Shown here: positions 24,523-32,094 of the stretch, piece by piece
Position numbering within the stretch: position 1 is the first letter of the stretch
Layout of the letters: each line of letters opens with the position of its first letter
DNA from: Bacillota bacterium
Lineage (GTDB): Bacteria > Bacillota > Clostridia > Tissierellales > Sedimentibacteraceae
Reading direction: 5' to 3'
Length of the DNA: 34,940 nucleotides
NCBI GenBank assembly: GCA_023453025.1
Contig: JAEXUD010000012.1
Coordinates: forward strand, 1-34,940
Notes under the pieces: generated by a model
Databases searched by the model: none
Seen by the model: only the letters and a program-made list of their open reading frames with translations
Told to the model about the DNA's origin: nothing
Translations under genes and position numbers: made by a program

Positions 24523-25641
24523 TTAGTCCAACATTTCAGTAAAGCTTTGAACTCGCGTCCTGATTTGTTCATATGAATCCAGTTGCATGTCCGTTTCAAT
24601 GTAAAGCATCGGTATATTTGCTTTTTCAATTTCTTCCTTTATTATTGGATAGTCAAATTCTTCCGGATCACAAAATTTCATCATAATGACAACAACGGCC
24701 TGAGCTTTGCTGTCCTTTACCATGTCAATGAGCATTTGCCCCTTTGTTTTTTCCTCTTCATATAGGAAAGTGCATCCTCTTTGGTCTACTACACGGTATG
24801 CTATTTTTTCTATCATCTCGCCCTCTGCTCTTGCAGGAACACGGAATTGTCTGGATTCTTGCGCAAAATCGTCTGCGACTATTGCTACATTATTTTCAAC
24901 AAGGACATCTAATAATTCTACCGGCTCACCTACCAAACCGGTTGCAACAATCTTGATGCCATTAAATTCTTCTTTTGGTTTATTTTTTAAACCGGCAATA
25001 ATTTTAATCATTATATCTGTATATTCTTTTTTATCCATAAAATAAGCAGCTTTAATAATCAAATGTCTTGTTCTTGTATTGATTGTATTTAAATGATCCT
25101 TTGCTATTTCTACAAATTCCCTCATTGTCTCCCTATATTTCTCATATATATCAAATGCCTCTTCTAATTCTTTTTCAGAAATTTTTTCGCCCTTTAATTT
25201 TTCGATTTCACCTTTTACTCTGTTAAATTCTGTCAATAAATAAATGTACCCTGACTCCAGCAATCTGTTCTGAGGGTAAACTACAGGAATTACAGGTACT
25301 TGCGGAACAGCTGCCTTCCAGTTTTCGCATACACATTTCAACGTATCACAAAACGTTGGAAGAATTACGGCTTTTAAACTGTCATATGTACCTTTCATAC
25401 CATACTCTATATTAGATCTCATGATAGAACAGCAAAAACTTTGCAGATATTTATCAGCCTGCCTTATTTCAGTTTTTCCTCCCCACATACCAACAGGCAG
25501 ATAGCCTGCAGCATATACTATTTCTTCAGGGGTATATATAGGAAAGCATCCGATTGCTTCTTTGCCGATATCTTTTACTGCTTTACCCGGACTCAAAGCA
25601 ACAGATTCTAACTGTCCAATTAAACATTTGAGCTCTGACAT
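24523..25641 (-). CDS. 2-hydroxyacyl-CoA dehydratase, smaller subunit (HadC/HgdB family)
   Basis: 372 residues, close to HadC (about 375). It belongs to the HgdB/HadBC/benzoyl-CoA reductase superfamily. Candidate [4Fe-4S] ligands are C71 or C70 (SFCCSIMRS), C103 or C98 (LPTFCDTLKC) and C324 (MKFCDPEEFDYP); the first, second and third positions fit the usual three-cysteine pattern with a non-cysteine fourth ligand. With the larger subunit and the activase it removes water from (R)-2-hydroxyacyl-CoA by a ketyl radical mechanism. Its start overlaps the end of the large subunit gene by 22 nt, and GGGAGG precedes the ATG. Confidence 0.92.
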   Translation of the reverse strand: MSELKCLIGQLESVALSPGKAVKDIGKEAIGCFPIYTPEEIVYAAGYLPVGMWGGKTEIRQADKYLQSFCCSIMRSNIEYGMKGTYDSLKAVILPTFCDTLKCVCENWKAAVPQVPVIPVVYPQNRLLESGYIYLLTEFNRVKGEIEKLKGEKISEKELEEAFDIYEKYRETMREFVEIAKDHLNTINTRTRHLIIKAAYFMDKKEYTDIMIKIIAGLKNKPKEEFNGIKIVATGLVGEPVELLDVLVENNVAIVADDFAQESRQFRVPARAEGEMIEKIAYRVVDQRGCTFLYEEEKTKGQMLIDMVKDSKAQAVVVIMMKFCDPEEFDYPIIKEEIEKANIPMLYIETDMQLDSYEQIRTRVQSFTEMLD

Positions 25642-26864
25642 AATTTTTCCTCCCTTGCTTTTTTATTATTTTCCATCATTTCAACCAGCGCTTGTATTCT
25701 TGTTTCATATTGAGCCTCCGAGAATATTCTTGGGTCTGTCTGGTCTCCGTCAAAAATAACCGAAGGAATACCTGTCTCTTCTTCCACTCTTCTTTGAACC
25801 TCATATTGTCTGAAGTCCATTAGCTTACAGCTTCTGTTTGAATGGTAGATAATCCCGTCAAGCTTAAAATCCCTGACAAGCTTAGATACATTTTGTGTAT
25901 CATAATCAAGATTTCTGTTAGCATAATTTGAACTATAAGCTCTTGCCATGCCATCCAGGTCATTGGTTTCATATCTTACGTTCCATGATTCCGGGTATGT
26001 TGATGTAACCATATTAATTCCATATTTCTTAATAGTTTTGTAAGTGGCTGACAGATGAGGCCAGCATGCAATACCGTCCCACATCACTCTGTATTCTTCA
26101 TCTTGATCAGCGAAAGGTCCCATTCCGCTATCTGCTTTTTCTTTTAACTCTTCATACCAAAGCTTGTATAATTCTTTACCTTCTTTTTTACCTCTCATAC
26201 AAACAATTAATGCCATATAGTTGAACATATCATATCCTTTTAAAGGTGACGGAACATGTACTGCAAGATCCGTTGCCTTTTTCCACCATTCGCATGTTTC
26301 GTTGGATAACTTCATAACCTCTGCAAATTTATCATAGTCGAATTTCTTTCCTGTAATTTCTTCTAATTTTTTTATTGCATACTCTATCTGAGCTCTCATA
26401 TATTTAACGCTGTGTTCCGGCACTTGATATGTGTGATTAAATGGCATATCAAACATTATTAATGGAATGTTCAGACTCTTCGCCAAATTTTCATACCACT
26501 TAATAACCGTATTGCATATGTTGCTGCAACAGAATAGCAGGTCCGGCATAGGTATATTTTCTGCTTCCGAAAATTGAATATCAGCATATCCCATATTAAC
26601 TCTTGCATAAGAGCAAATATCAGATGAATACCCTTTTCCCTCAGCTTGTTCTATAAATTCCGGTGCGCTTTTTCTGGCTCCTATTGCTGCTGCATGATTC
26701 TCCGGATAAACTACATCAATATCCATTGTTTCTAATAGCTCCTGCGGACAAATAGATGTCGCCCAAGCAACCAGCTTGCCATTTGCCTTAGCTTCGAATG
26801 CAGATTTATAATGCTTTTCCAATAATTCTCCAAGCATCTGCTTCGATGTGATCTTGTTTTTCAA
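25620..26864 (-). CDS. 2-hydroxyacyl-CoA dehydratase, larger subunit (HadB/HgdA family), first gene of operon
   Basis: 414 residues, close to HadB (about 408). The start is TTG 26864, 5 nt after GGTGGAG. Family features: ICPQELLETMDIDVVYPENHAAAIGARK (about 38-65), C84 in SYARVN, C112/C113/C117 in FCCSNICNTV, and C346 in HSNRSCKLMDFRQY, followed by the FDGDQTDPR motif. These cysteines are expected to hold the active-site [4Fe-4S] cluster. The active site of relatives accepts 2-hydroxyisocaproyl-, 2-hydroxyglutaryl-, phenyllactyl- or lactoyl-CoA; which applies here cannot be read. It is preceded by a ~120-nt leader from a sigma-54-type promoter. Confidence 0.92.
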   Translation of the reverse strand: MKNKITSKQMLGELLEKHYKSAFEAKANGKLVAWATSICPQELLETMDIDVVYPENHAAAIGARKSAPEFIEQAEGKGYSSDICSYARVNMGYADIQFSEAENIPMPDLLFCCSNICNTVIKWYENLAKSLNIPLIMFDMPFNHTYQVPEHSVKYMRAQIEYAIKKLEEITGKKFDYDKFAEVMKLSNETCEWWKKATDLAVHVPSPLKGYDMFNYMALIVCMRGKKEGKELYKLWYEELKEKADSGMGPFADQDEEYRVMWDGIACWPHLSATYKTIKKYGINMVTSTYPESWNVRYETNDLDGMARAYSSNYANRNLDYDTQNVSKLVRDFKLDGIIYHSNRSCKLMDFRQYEVQRRVEEETGIPSVIFDGDQTDPRIFSEAQYETRIQALVEMMENNKKAREEKLCQSSNV

Positions 26865-26995
26865 TTTTACTCCACCTTTCTGACTTTAATTAATTGAAAT
26901 AATTTAGAATACTGCATTTTCAATGATAAAATATTAAGCTAAATTATTTTTATATTAACAATGTTTTAAATAAAGCTGCTTTATTTAAGTATAAA

Positions 26996-27010
26996 GCAAT
27001 TATCATGCCA
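26996..27010 (-). promoter_or_regulatory. Sigma-54 (-24/-12) promoter for the dehydratase operon
   Basis: Minus strand reads TGGCATGATAATTGC: GG and GC separated by exactly 10 nt, against the consensus TGGCAC-N5-TTGC. Only the last base of the -24 element differs. Transcription would start near 26984, leaving a leader of about 120 nt before TTG 26864. Confidence 0.65.
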
Positions 27011-27039
27011 TAAATTAAAATAGAAAAACTATCTTATAC

Positions 27040-27075
27040 TCAATTTTTAAGTTTGAAAAATACGTTAAAAATTGA
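27040..27075. promoter_or_regulatory. Inverted repeat, candidate enhancer-binding protein site
   Basis: TCAATTTTTAA (27040-27050) and TTAAAAATTGA (27065-27075) are perfect reverse complements with a 14-nt spacer. The centre is about 74 bp upstream of the expected minus-strand start and about 280 bp from the plus-strand one, within or near the normal reach of sigma-54 activators. A+T-rich inverted repeats occur by chance in such DNA, so this is tentative. Confidence 0.35.
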
Positions 27076-27312
27076 ACATTTCTTTTTTATTATTTTAAGG
27101 GTATAAATAATAAATTGTTTAAATTGATTATTTACATGATTTATTACTTATGCATTTTGTCATTTGATGAGTTTATGCATCTATATATGCTCAAATTTAA
27201 TATAAAAAATATCATCTAATAATACGAGTTCCGTATCAAATATTCATTATTAATTTAAATATTGCTCAAATTTACATCTGTACATTGCAGAATCATCTTA
27301 TTTATCTTTAAT

Positions 27313-27328
27313 AGGCATAAATCTTGCA
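27313..27328 (+). promoter_or_regulatory. Sigma-54 (-24/-12) promoter for the dehydrogenase-UxaA unit
   Basis: AGGCATAAATCTTGCA: GG (27314-27315) and GC (27326-27327) separated by exactly 10 nt, and TTGCA matches the -12 element fully. Transcription would start near 27339, 24 nt before ATG 27363, just enough for the GGAG ribosome binding site at 27354-27357. Confidence 0.7.
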
Positions 27329-27362
27329 TTCGTTATGTCTATAAATGTTGATTGGAGAAAAT

Positions 27363-28355
27363 ATGTCAGGCTATCAGGTTGTAATAACAGATTGTGAATA
27401 TGAAAGCATTGAAAATGAAAGAGCAATATTAAGTGAGATAGGCGCACAAATTCATTCTTATCAGCTTAAAAACGAAGATGATATTATTGAAGTATCTAAA
27501 AATTGTGATGCGCTTATTTTTCAGTATGCTAATATATCAAAAAAGATAATTGCTAATTTAAACAAATGTAAAATAATTGCAAAATATGCAACAGGTCTGG
27601 ATAACATTGATATTGAAGCCGCAACAAAAAAAGGAATTTGTTTCACGAATGTCGGAAGCTATTGTACTGAAGAAGTATCAACTCATGCTATGGCTTTATT
27701 ATTGAATTTAGCCAGAAAAGTTAAGTTATTGGACTGTAACTCAACACAAGGAAATTGGAGCTACAAAGCAGCTTACCCATTATACAGCTTAAGGGACAGT
27801 ATAGTTGGCATAATAGGGTTAGGAAAAATTTCATCTGATTTGACAAGAAAGCTTTCAAATTTCTGCAATGAAATCTGGGTATACAGCAATTCTGCAAATG
27901 AGGAAATTGTCGAATCTTTGGGAGCAAAGAAAAAGACATTTGAGGAAATAATTAATCATGCCGATTTCATTTCCATCCATTCTCCATTAAATGAAACCAA
28001 TAAATACATGTTTAATAAAGAAATATTTAAAGCTATGAAAAATACTTCTTCTATTGTCAATGTGGGTCGCGGAGCATTAATTAACGAAAATGATTTAATA
28101 TGGGCGCTTGAAAACAGAGAAATTTCAGGTGCTGCTTTAGATGTATTGTTGAAAGAGCCCCCGGATAAATCCAATCCGCTGCTGTCAATGAATAATGTGA
28201 TAATTACTCCCCATGCTGCTTGGTATTCCGTCAGGTCTCAGCTGGAACTTCAAAGAACAACAGCCCTGAATGTGAAAAGAGTTTTAGAAGGCTATTTTCC
28301 TGAAAATTTAGTAAATGCTGAACTTAAGCATATATTGCCGTTAAAGGCACTTTAG
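27363..28355 (+). CDS. D-2-hydroxyacid dehydrogenase with altered nucleotide-binding motif
   Basis: 330 residues from ATG 27363, which has GGAG 5 nt upstream; ATG 27345 has no site and is almost on the predicted transcription start. Catalytic R236 (VGRGA), E265 (LLKEPPD) and H284 (ITPHAAW) are intact. The glycine motif is GLGKIS (152-157), with serine instead of the third glycine, and the usual acidic residue after the second strand is replaced (VYSNS, S175), which hints at NADP(H) rather than NAD(H). It is co-transcribed with the UxaA-like gene, whose AGGAGG overlaps its stop. It is only distantly similar to the dehydrogenase at 19459. Confidence 0.87.
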   Translation: MSGYQVVITDCEYESIENERAILSEIGAQIHSYQLKNEDDIIEVSKNCDALIFQYANISKKIIANLNKCKIIAKYATGLDNIDIEAATKKGICFTNVGSYCTEEVSTHAMALLLNLARKVKLLDCNSTQGNWSYKAAYPLYSLRDSIVGIIGLGKISSDLTRKLSNFCNEIWVYSNSANEEIVESLGAKKKTFEEIINHADFISIHSPLNETNKYMFNKEIFKAMKNTSSIVNVGRGALINENDLIWALENREISGAALDVLLKEPPDKSNPLLSMNNVIITPHAAWYSVRSQLELQRTTALNVKRVLEGYFPENLVNAELKHILPLKAL

Positions 28356-28364
28356 GAGGATCAA

Positions 28365-29870
28365 ATGGAATTTATAAGAATTTATGAAAATGATACGGTT
28401 GCAGTTGCTCTTCAACCATTAGAAAAAGGAACAGTATTAAAAATGGATAACTCATATATCAAATTAATAAATGACATACCCAATGCTCATAAGTTTGCAC
28501 TGACAGATATAAAAAAAGGAGACAATGTAATTAAGTATGGAAATTCAATAGGTGTTGCCACTAAAAACATAATTGTGGGAGAATGGGTTCATGATCATAA
28601 TATTGCAACATGCGCCAATGATAGAAAGGAATATATTTATAAATATGATCCTCAAAAAACAATACTGCCGGGAAAACCAACAGCAGGTACTTTCTCCGGC
28701 TATGAAAGAGAAAGCGGAGCAGTTGGAATAAGAAATCATTTAGCAATCATACCAAGTGTGTTTTGTGCTAACGGACCTTTGCAAAAAATTGCTTCTTTGG
28801 CAGCTGAAAAATACAAACAAACTGAAAATTTCGACGGAATACTCCCGTTAACTCATCCATATGGATGCAGCCAAACGGGAAAAGATTTAGAAACCACAGG
28901 CAAAATTATATCAGGAGTAATCAGCAATGCCAATTTCGGAGGTGTACTTGTTGTCAGTCTCGGCTGCGAAATCAATGACCTGACACAACTGAAAAAATAT
29001 ATAGGAAATTATAATCCGAACAGAATAAAGTTCCTTGTATTGCAGGAATCTGATGATGAATTTGCAGATGGGTTAAAACTTTGTGATGAAATTTATGAAG
29101 AAATGAAAAAAGACCACAGAACTCCGGTTAGTCTAAGCCGACTTCATATTGCAGTTAATTGCGGCGGTTCTGACGGCTTTTCTGGTATTACAGCAAACAA
29201 AATAGTCGGAAGATTAACTGAGAGACTAGTGATTAAAGGTGCAACTGTCAACATGACTGAGGTTCCTGAGATGTTCGGTGCTGAACATATTTTAATGAAT
29301 CGTGCAATAAATGAAGAGATTTTTAATGATACTGTTGATTTAATCAAAAATTATGCAGATTACTTCAATAGGTACGGAGAAAAGGTAAGCGATAATCCGA
29401 CTCAGGGAAATAAAGCCGGAGGTTTAAGCACAATAGAAGAAAAGTCATTGGGCTGTATTCAAAAGGGAGGTGATTGCGCTGTTACTCAAGTACTTAAGTA
29501 TGGCGAAAGAGCAACCAAAAATGGCTTCGTTCTAATAAGCGGTCCGGGCAATGACTTAACCGGCGTTACGGGACAAATAGCAGCAGGAGCCGTTCTTACA
29601 ATTTTCACTACAGGAAGAGGTACTCCGTGCGGCTTTGCAGGCCCAACATTCAGACTATCATCAAACAGTAAGTTAGCAGCTAAAAAGACAAGCTGGATAG
29701 ACTTCGATGCGGGAAGAATGTTAAATATAACCGCAGAAAATGAACAGCAAATTTTAGATGATGAACTCTATAATAAAATATTACAAACTATTAACGGAGA
29801 ATATACAACACGCAATGAAGTAAATGGATACTATCAGATGGGAATCCTGCGTGATGGTGTAACATTATAA
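28365..29870 (+). CDS. UxaA/GarD-family hydro-lyase (altronate dehydratase-like)
   Basis: 501 residues, the size of full-length altronate dehydratase with both parts fused. The N-terminal SAF domain (about 1-90) carries HDHN (77-80), whose histidines are typical metal or substrate ligands. The main domain starts at GYERESGAVGIRNHL (about 112) and contains HPYGCSQ (164-170) and VSLGCEIND, then the conserved NCGGSDGFSGITANK and QKGGD motifs. Relatives dehydrate altronate or galactarate to 2-keto-3-deoxy acids; (R)-sulfolactate sulfo-lyase is a related branch, so C-O or C-S cleavage are both possible. AGGAGG precedes the ATG. Its pairing with radical dehydratase genes suggests it supplies a 2-oxo acid. 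Confidence 0.85.
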   Translation: MEFIRIYENDTVAVALQPLEKGTVLKMDNSYIKLINDIPNAHKFALTDIKKGDNVIKYGNSIGVATKNIIVGEWVHDHNIATCANDRKEYIYKYDPQKTILPGKPTAGTFSGYERESGAVGIRNHLAIIPSVFCANGPLQKIASLAAEKYKQTENFDGILPLTHPYGCSQTGKDLETTGKIISGVISNANFGGVLVVSLGCEINDLTQLKKYIGNYNPNRIKFLVLQESDDEFADGLKLCDEIYEEMKKDHRTPVSLSRLHIAVNCGGSDGFSGITANKIVGRLTERLVIKGATVNMTEVPEMFGAEHILMNRAINEEIFNDTVDLIKNYADYFNRYGEKVSDNPTQGNKAGGLSTIEEKSLGCIQKGGDCAVTQVLKYGERATKNGFVLISGPGNDLTGVTGQIAAGAVLTIFTTGRGTPCGFAGPTFRLSSNSKLAAKKTSWIDFDAGRMLNITAENEQQILDDELYNKILQTINGEYTTRNEVNGYYQMGILRDGVTL

Positions 29871-29880
29871 ATTATTACAA

Positions 29881-29914
29881 CAAAAAACTGATGAGTTATT
29901 TCATCAGTTTTTTG
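29881..29914. terminator. Bidirectional rho-independent terminator
   Basis: CAAAAAACTGATGA (29881-29894), loop GTTATT, TCATCAGTTTTTTG (29901-29914): a perfect 14-bp stem with T6 on both strands, between the convergent UxaA-like gene (ends 29870) and 3-hydroxyacyl-CoA dehydrogenase gene (ends 29943). Confidence 0.95.
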
Positions 29915-29942
29915 TTTGGAAGAATATGAAAAAGATAATTAG

Positions 29943-30800
29943 CTATTTATTGTATTTATGAAAGCCTTCACCGGACTTTCTGCCTAATAGACCTGCATCT
30001 ACAAGTCTTTGCATCTCCTGGCTTGGCCTGAATCTTTCACCGTATGAGTCAAACAGTATTTTGTCTACTGAAATATTTAAATCATGACCCATATTATCAA
30101 GCAGTTTAAAAATTCCCACGGGGTGTCCTAATCCATATACACAAACTTTATCTATATCCTCTGCTGTAGCAACCCCTTCTTCCAGTAAACGGCATGCTTC
30201 AGCCGAAAAAACATGGAATAATCTGTTTAATGCAAATCCTGTAACATCCTTTACTGAAACCGGTTCTTTTTCGATTAATTTTAGTATTGCAATAATTTTT
30301 TCTGTTGTTGAATCATCGGTTAAATATCCGGGAATTACTTCAACCAGCTTCATTATGCTTGCCGGTGAATTGAAGTGAGTTCCAATAAATTTAGGAGCTC
30401 TTTCTCTGCTGACTCCCGATGCTAATTTTGTAATAGAAATACTTGATGTATTCGATGCAATTATGCATTCTGTCTTGCAAACCACATCCAGTTCTTTATA
30501 AGTAGCTGCTTTCACTTCAAACGATTCAAAAACAGCTTCAACTACTAAATCACAATCCGCTAAATCTTTATAGTCTCCGCTTGCAATAACTTTATTTAAT
30601 ACATCATCTTTTTTTTCAGCATCAAACTTGCCTTTTTTTATACTTTTATCCAAAGCCGCCGCCTGTTTTTCCTTGCCATTTTCAGCCAGTTCTTTGGTTC
30701 TGTCAACTAAGACTACTTCAAAATTACATTTTGCAAAGCATAAACCAATTTCAGCACCCATCATTCCGGCACCGACAACACCAACCTTCCTAATTTCCAT
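29943..30800 (-). CDS. 3-hydroxyacyl-CoA dehydrogenase (3-hydroxybutyryl-CoA dehydrogenase type)
   Basis: 285 residues, the usual length. The N-terminal NAD-binding motif is GAGMMG (10-15) with D33 after the second strand (VLVDRT). H142 and E154 form the catalytic pair (GTHFNSPASIMKLVEVI), and N in GFALNRL is conserved. Most family members read HFFNP at this point; here it is HFNSP, next to the catalytic histidine, which may alter acyl-chain preference. It interconverts 3-hydroxyacyl-CoA and 3-oxoacyl-CoA. It is the last gene of the thiolase-crotonase-FabZ-Etf operon, with AGGAGG before ATG. Confidence 0.9.
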   Translation of the reverse strand: MEIRKVGVVGAGMMGAEIGLCFAKCNFEVVLVDRTKELAENGKEKQAAALDKSIKKGKFDAEKKDDVLNKVIASGDYKDLADCDLVVEAVFESFEVKAATYKELDVVCKTECIIASNTSSISITKLASGVSRERAPKFIGTHFNSPASIMKLVEVIPGYLTDDSTTEKIIAILKLIEKEPVSVKDVTGFALNRLFHVFSAEACRLLEEGVATAEDIDKVCVYGLGHPVGIFKLLDNMGHDLNISVDKILFDSYGERFRPSQEMQRLVDAGLLGRKSGEGFHKYNK

Positions 30801-30854
30801 AATAACCTCCTAAACTCTACTTATGGTATTAAAATAAAATTCATATTTTTATTG

Positions 30855-32063
30855 CTATTGACAGTTTTCAACTACCATGGCCATTCCTTGTCCGCCGCCG
30901 ATGCAAAGACTTGCTACTCCGTACCGTCCGCCTCTTCTTTTCAATTCATATATCAATGTTGTCAATAATCTTGTACCGCTGTTGGCAAGTGCATGTCCGT
31001 GCGCTATAGCTCCGCCGTTTACATTAACTTTTTCATATAATTTGCTTCCCATATCCATGCCAAGCTCTTTTAATACGCCTAGTGACTGTGCAGCAAACGC
31101 TTCATTAATCTCGAACAAATCAATATCCTCTAAAGTCAGATTTGCTTTTTTAAGTGCCTTCTGAATAGCCGGAACAGGACCTAATCCCATAACGGCAGGA
31201 TCTACTCCTACACTGCTGTGGCTGATAATTTTAACCAATGGCTTGCAGCCTAATTCTGAAGCTTTTTCCTCGGACATAACAACCACCGCCGATGCACCGT
31301 CATTCATACCCGATGAATTTCCGGCTGTCACAGTACCGCCTGTTTTAAAAGCAGGTTTCAGCTTTTTCAATACTTCCATGGTTGTATCCGGCCTTGGATG
31401 CTCATCTGTATCAAACATAAAGCTGCTTTTTTTCAATTTAACTTCATAAGGAACAATTTCATCTTTGAATTTTCCTGAATCCATTGCTGCCTTCATTTTT
31501 CTCTGGCTGTCTAAAGCAAATAAATCTTGTTCCTCTCTTGAAATGCTGTATCTTTCCGCAATATTTTCAGCGGTCAGTCCCATATTTAAATCAGGGTATA
31601 ATGATTTTGGCTGAACTAAGGTTACACCGTTAAAAAATGTATCATAAATTGTTTTATTGCCCATTTTAAATGGCTCAGACCTTGTTGACGGGTCCAGATA
31701 ATAAGTTAATCTGGACATTACCTCCACACCGCCTGCAAGTATTATATCTGCTTCTTCAGCCTGAATTTCATAAACAGCACTTACAACTGCCTGTAATGAT
31801 GATGCACATTGTCTGTCAACCGTATAGGCCGGTGTTGCTTCCGGAATTCCTGCAATTAATGATGCACATCTCGAAACATTTGGCGTATATCCATAAACAT
31901 CTCCCATAACAACTTGGTCAATTATATCCAGACTTACATTCGATCTTTTAGCAGCTTCCTTTAGCACAACACTTGCCAAATCCTGTGCTTCTACGGTTTT
32001 TAAGCTCCCCAGATAGCCGCCTACCGCGGTCCTGGCTGCACTTGTTATAACACAATTTTTCAT
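30855..32063 (-). CDS. Thiolase (acetyl-CoA acetyltransferase family) with unusual active-site loop
   Basis: 402 residues. Nucleophile C86 (VDRQCASS), catalytic C387 (LCIGGGQG) and H357 are present. The active-site loop that reads NGGAIALGHPxGxSG in ordinary thiolases is NGGAIAHGHALANSG (349-363): the proline after the histidine and the following glycine are replaced, and a second histidine is added. NEAFAAQ is normal. It condenses or splits acyl-CoA units at the 3-oxoacyl stage. The loop changes suggest a substrate other than plain acetoacetyl-CoA. AGGAGG precedes the ATG. Confidence 0.9.
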   Translation of the reverse strand: MKNCVITSAARTAVGGYLGSLKTVEAQDLASVVLKEAAKRSNVSLDIIDQVVMGDVYGYTPNVSRCASLIAGIPEATPAYTVDRQCASSLQAVVSAVYEIQAEEADIILAGGVEVMSRLTYYLDPSTRSEPFKMGNKTIYDTFFNGVTLVQPKSLYPDLNMGLTAENIAERYSISREEQDLFALDSQRKMKAAMDSGKFKDEIVPYEVKLKKSSFMFDTDEHPRPDTTMEVLKKLKPAFKTGGTVTAGNSSGMNDGASAVVVMSEEKASELGCKPLVKIISHSSVGVDPAVMGLGPVPAIQKALKKANLTLEDIDLFEINEAFAAQSLGVLKELGMDMGSKLYEKVNVNGGAIAHGHALANSGTRLLTTLIYELKRRGGRYGVASLCIGGGQGMAMVVENCQ

Positions 32064-32094
32064 TTAGATCCTCCTACAAATGATTTTATTACTT

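Larger units (their letters stand above)
26865..27362. other. Divergent control region of the dehydratase and UxaA units
   Basis: No coding sequence. This 498-bp A+T-rich stretch holds two outward-facing sigma-54-type promoters (26996-27010 minus; 27313-27328 plus). Between them lie an 11-bp inverted repeat (27040-27075), a 12-bp direct repeat TGCTCAAATTTA (27188-27199 and 27263-27274) and two TTATGCAT (27147-27154 and 27173-27180), candidate sites for an enhancer-binding activator. Confidence 0.65.

Noticed and set aside
26865..27362. A regulatory gene hidden in the divergent gap
   Set aside because: All frames are interrupted often and the DNA is extremely A+T-rich; only promoter-type signals are supported.
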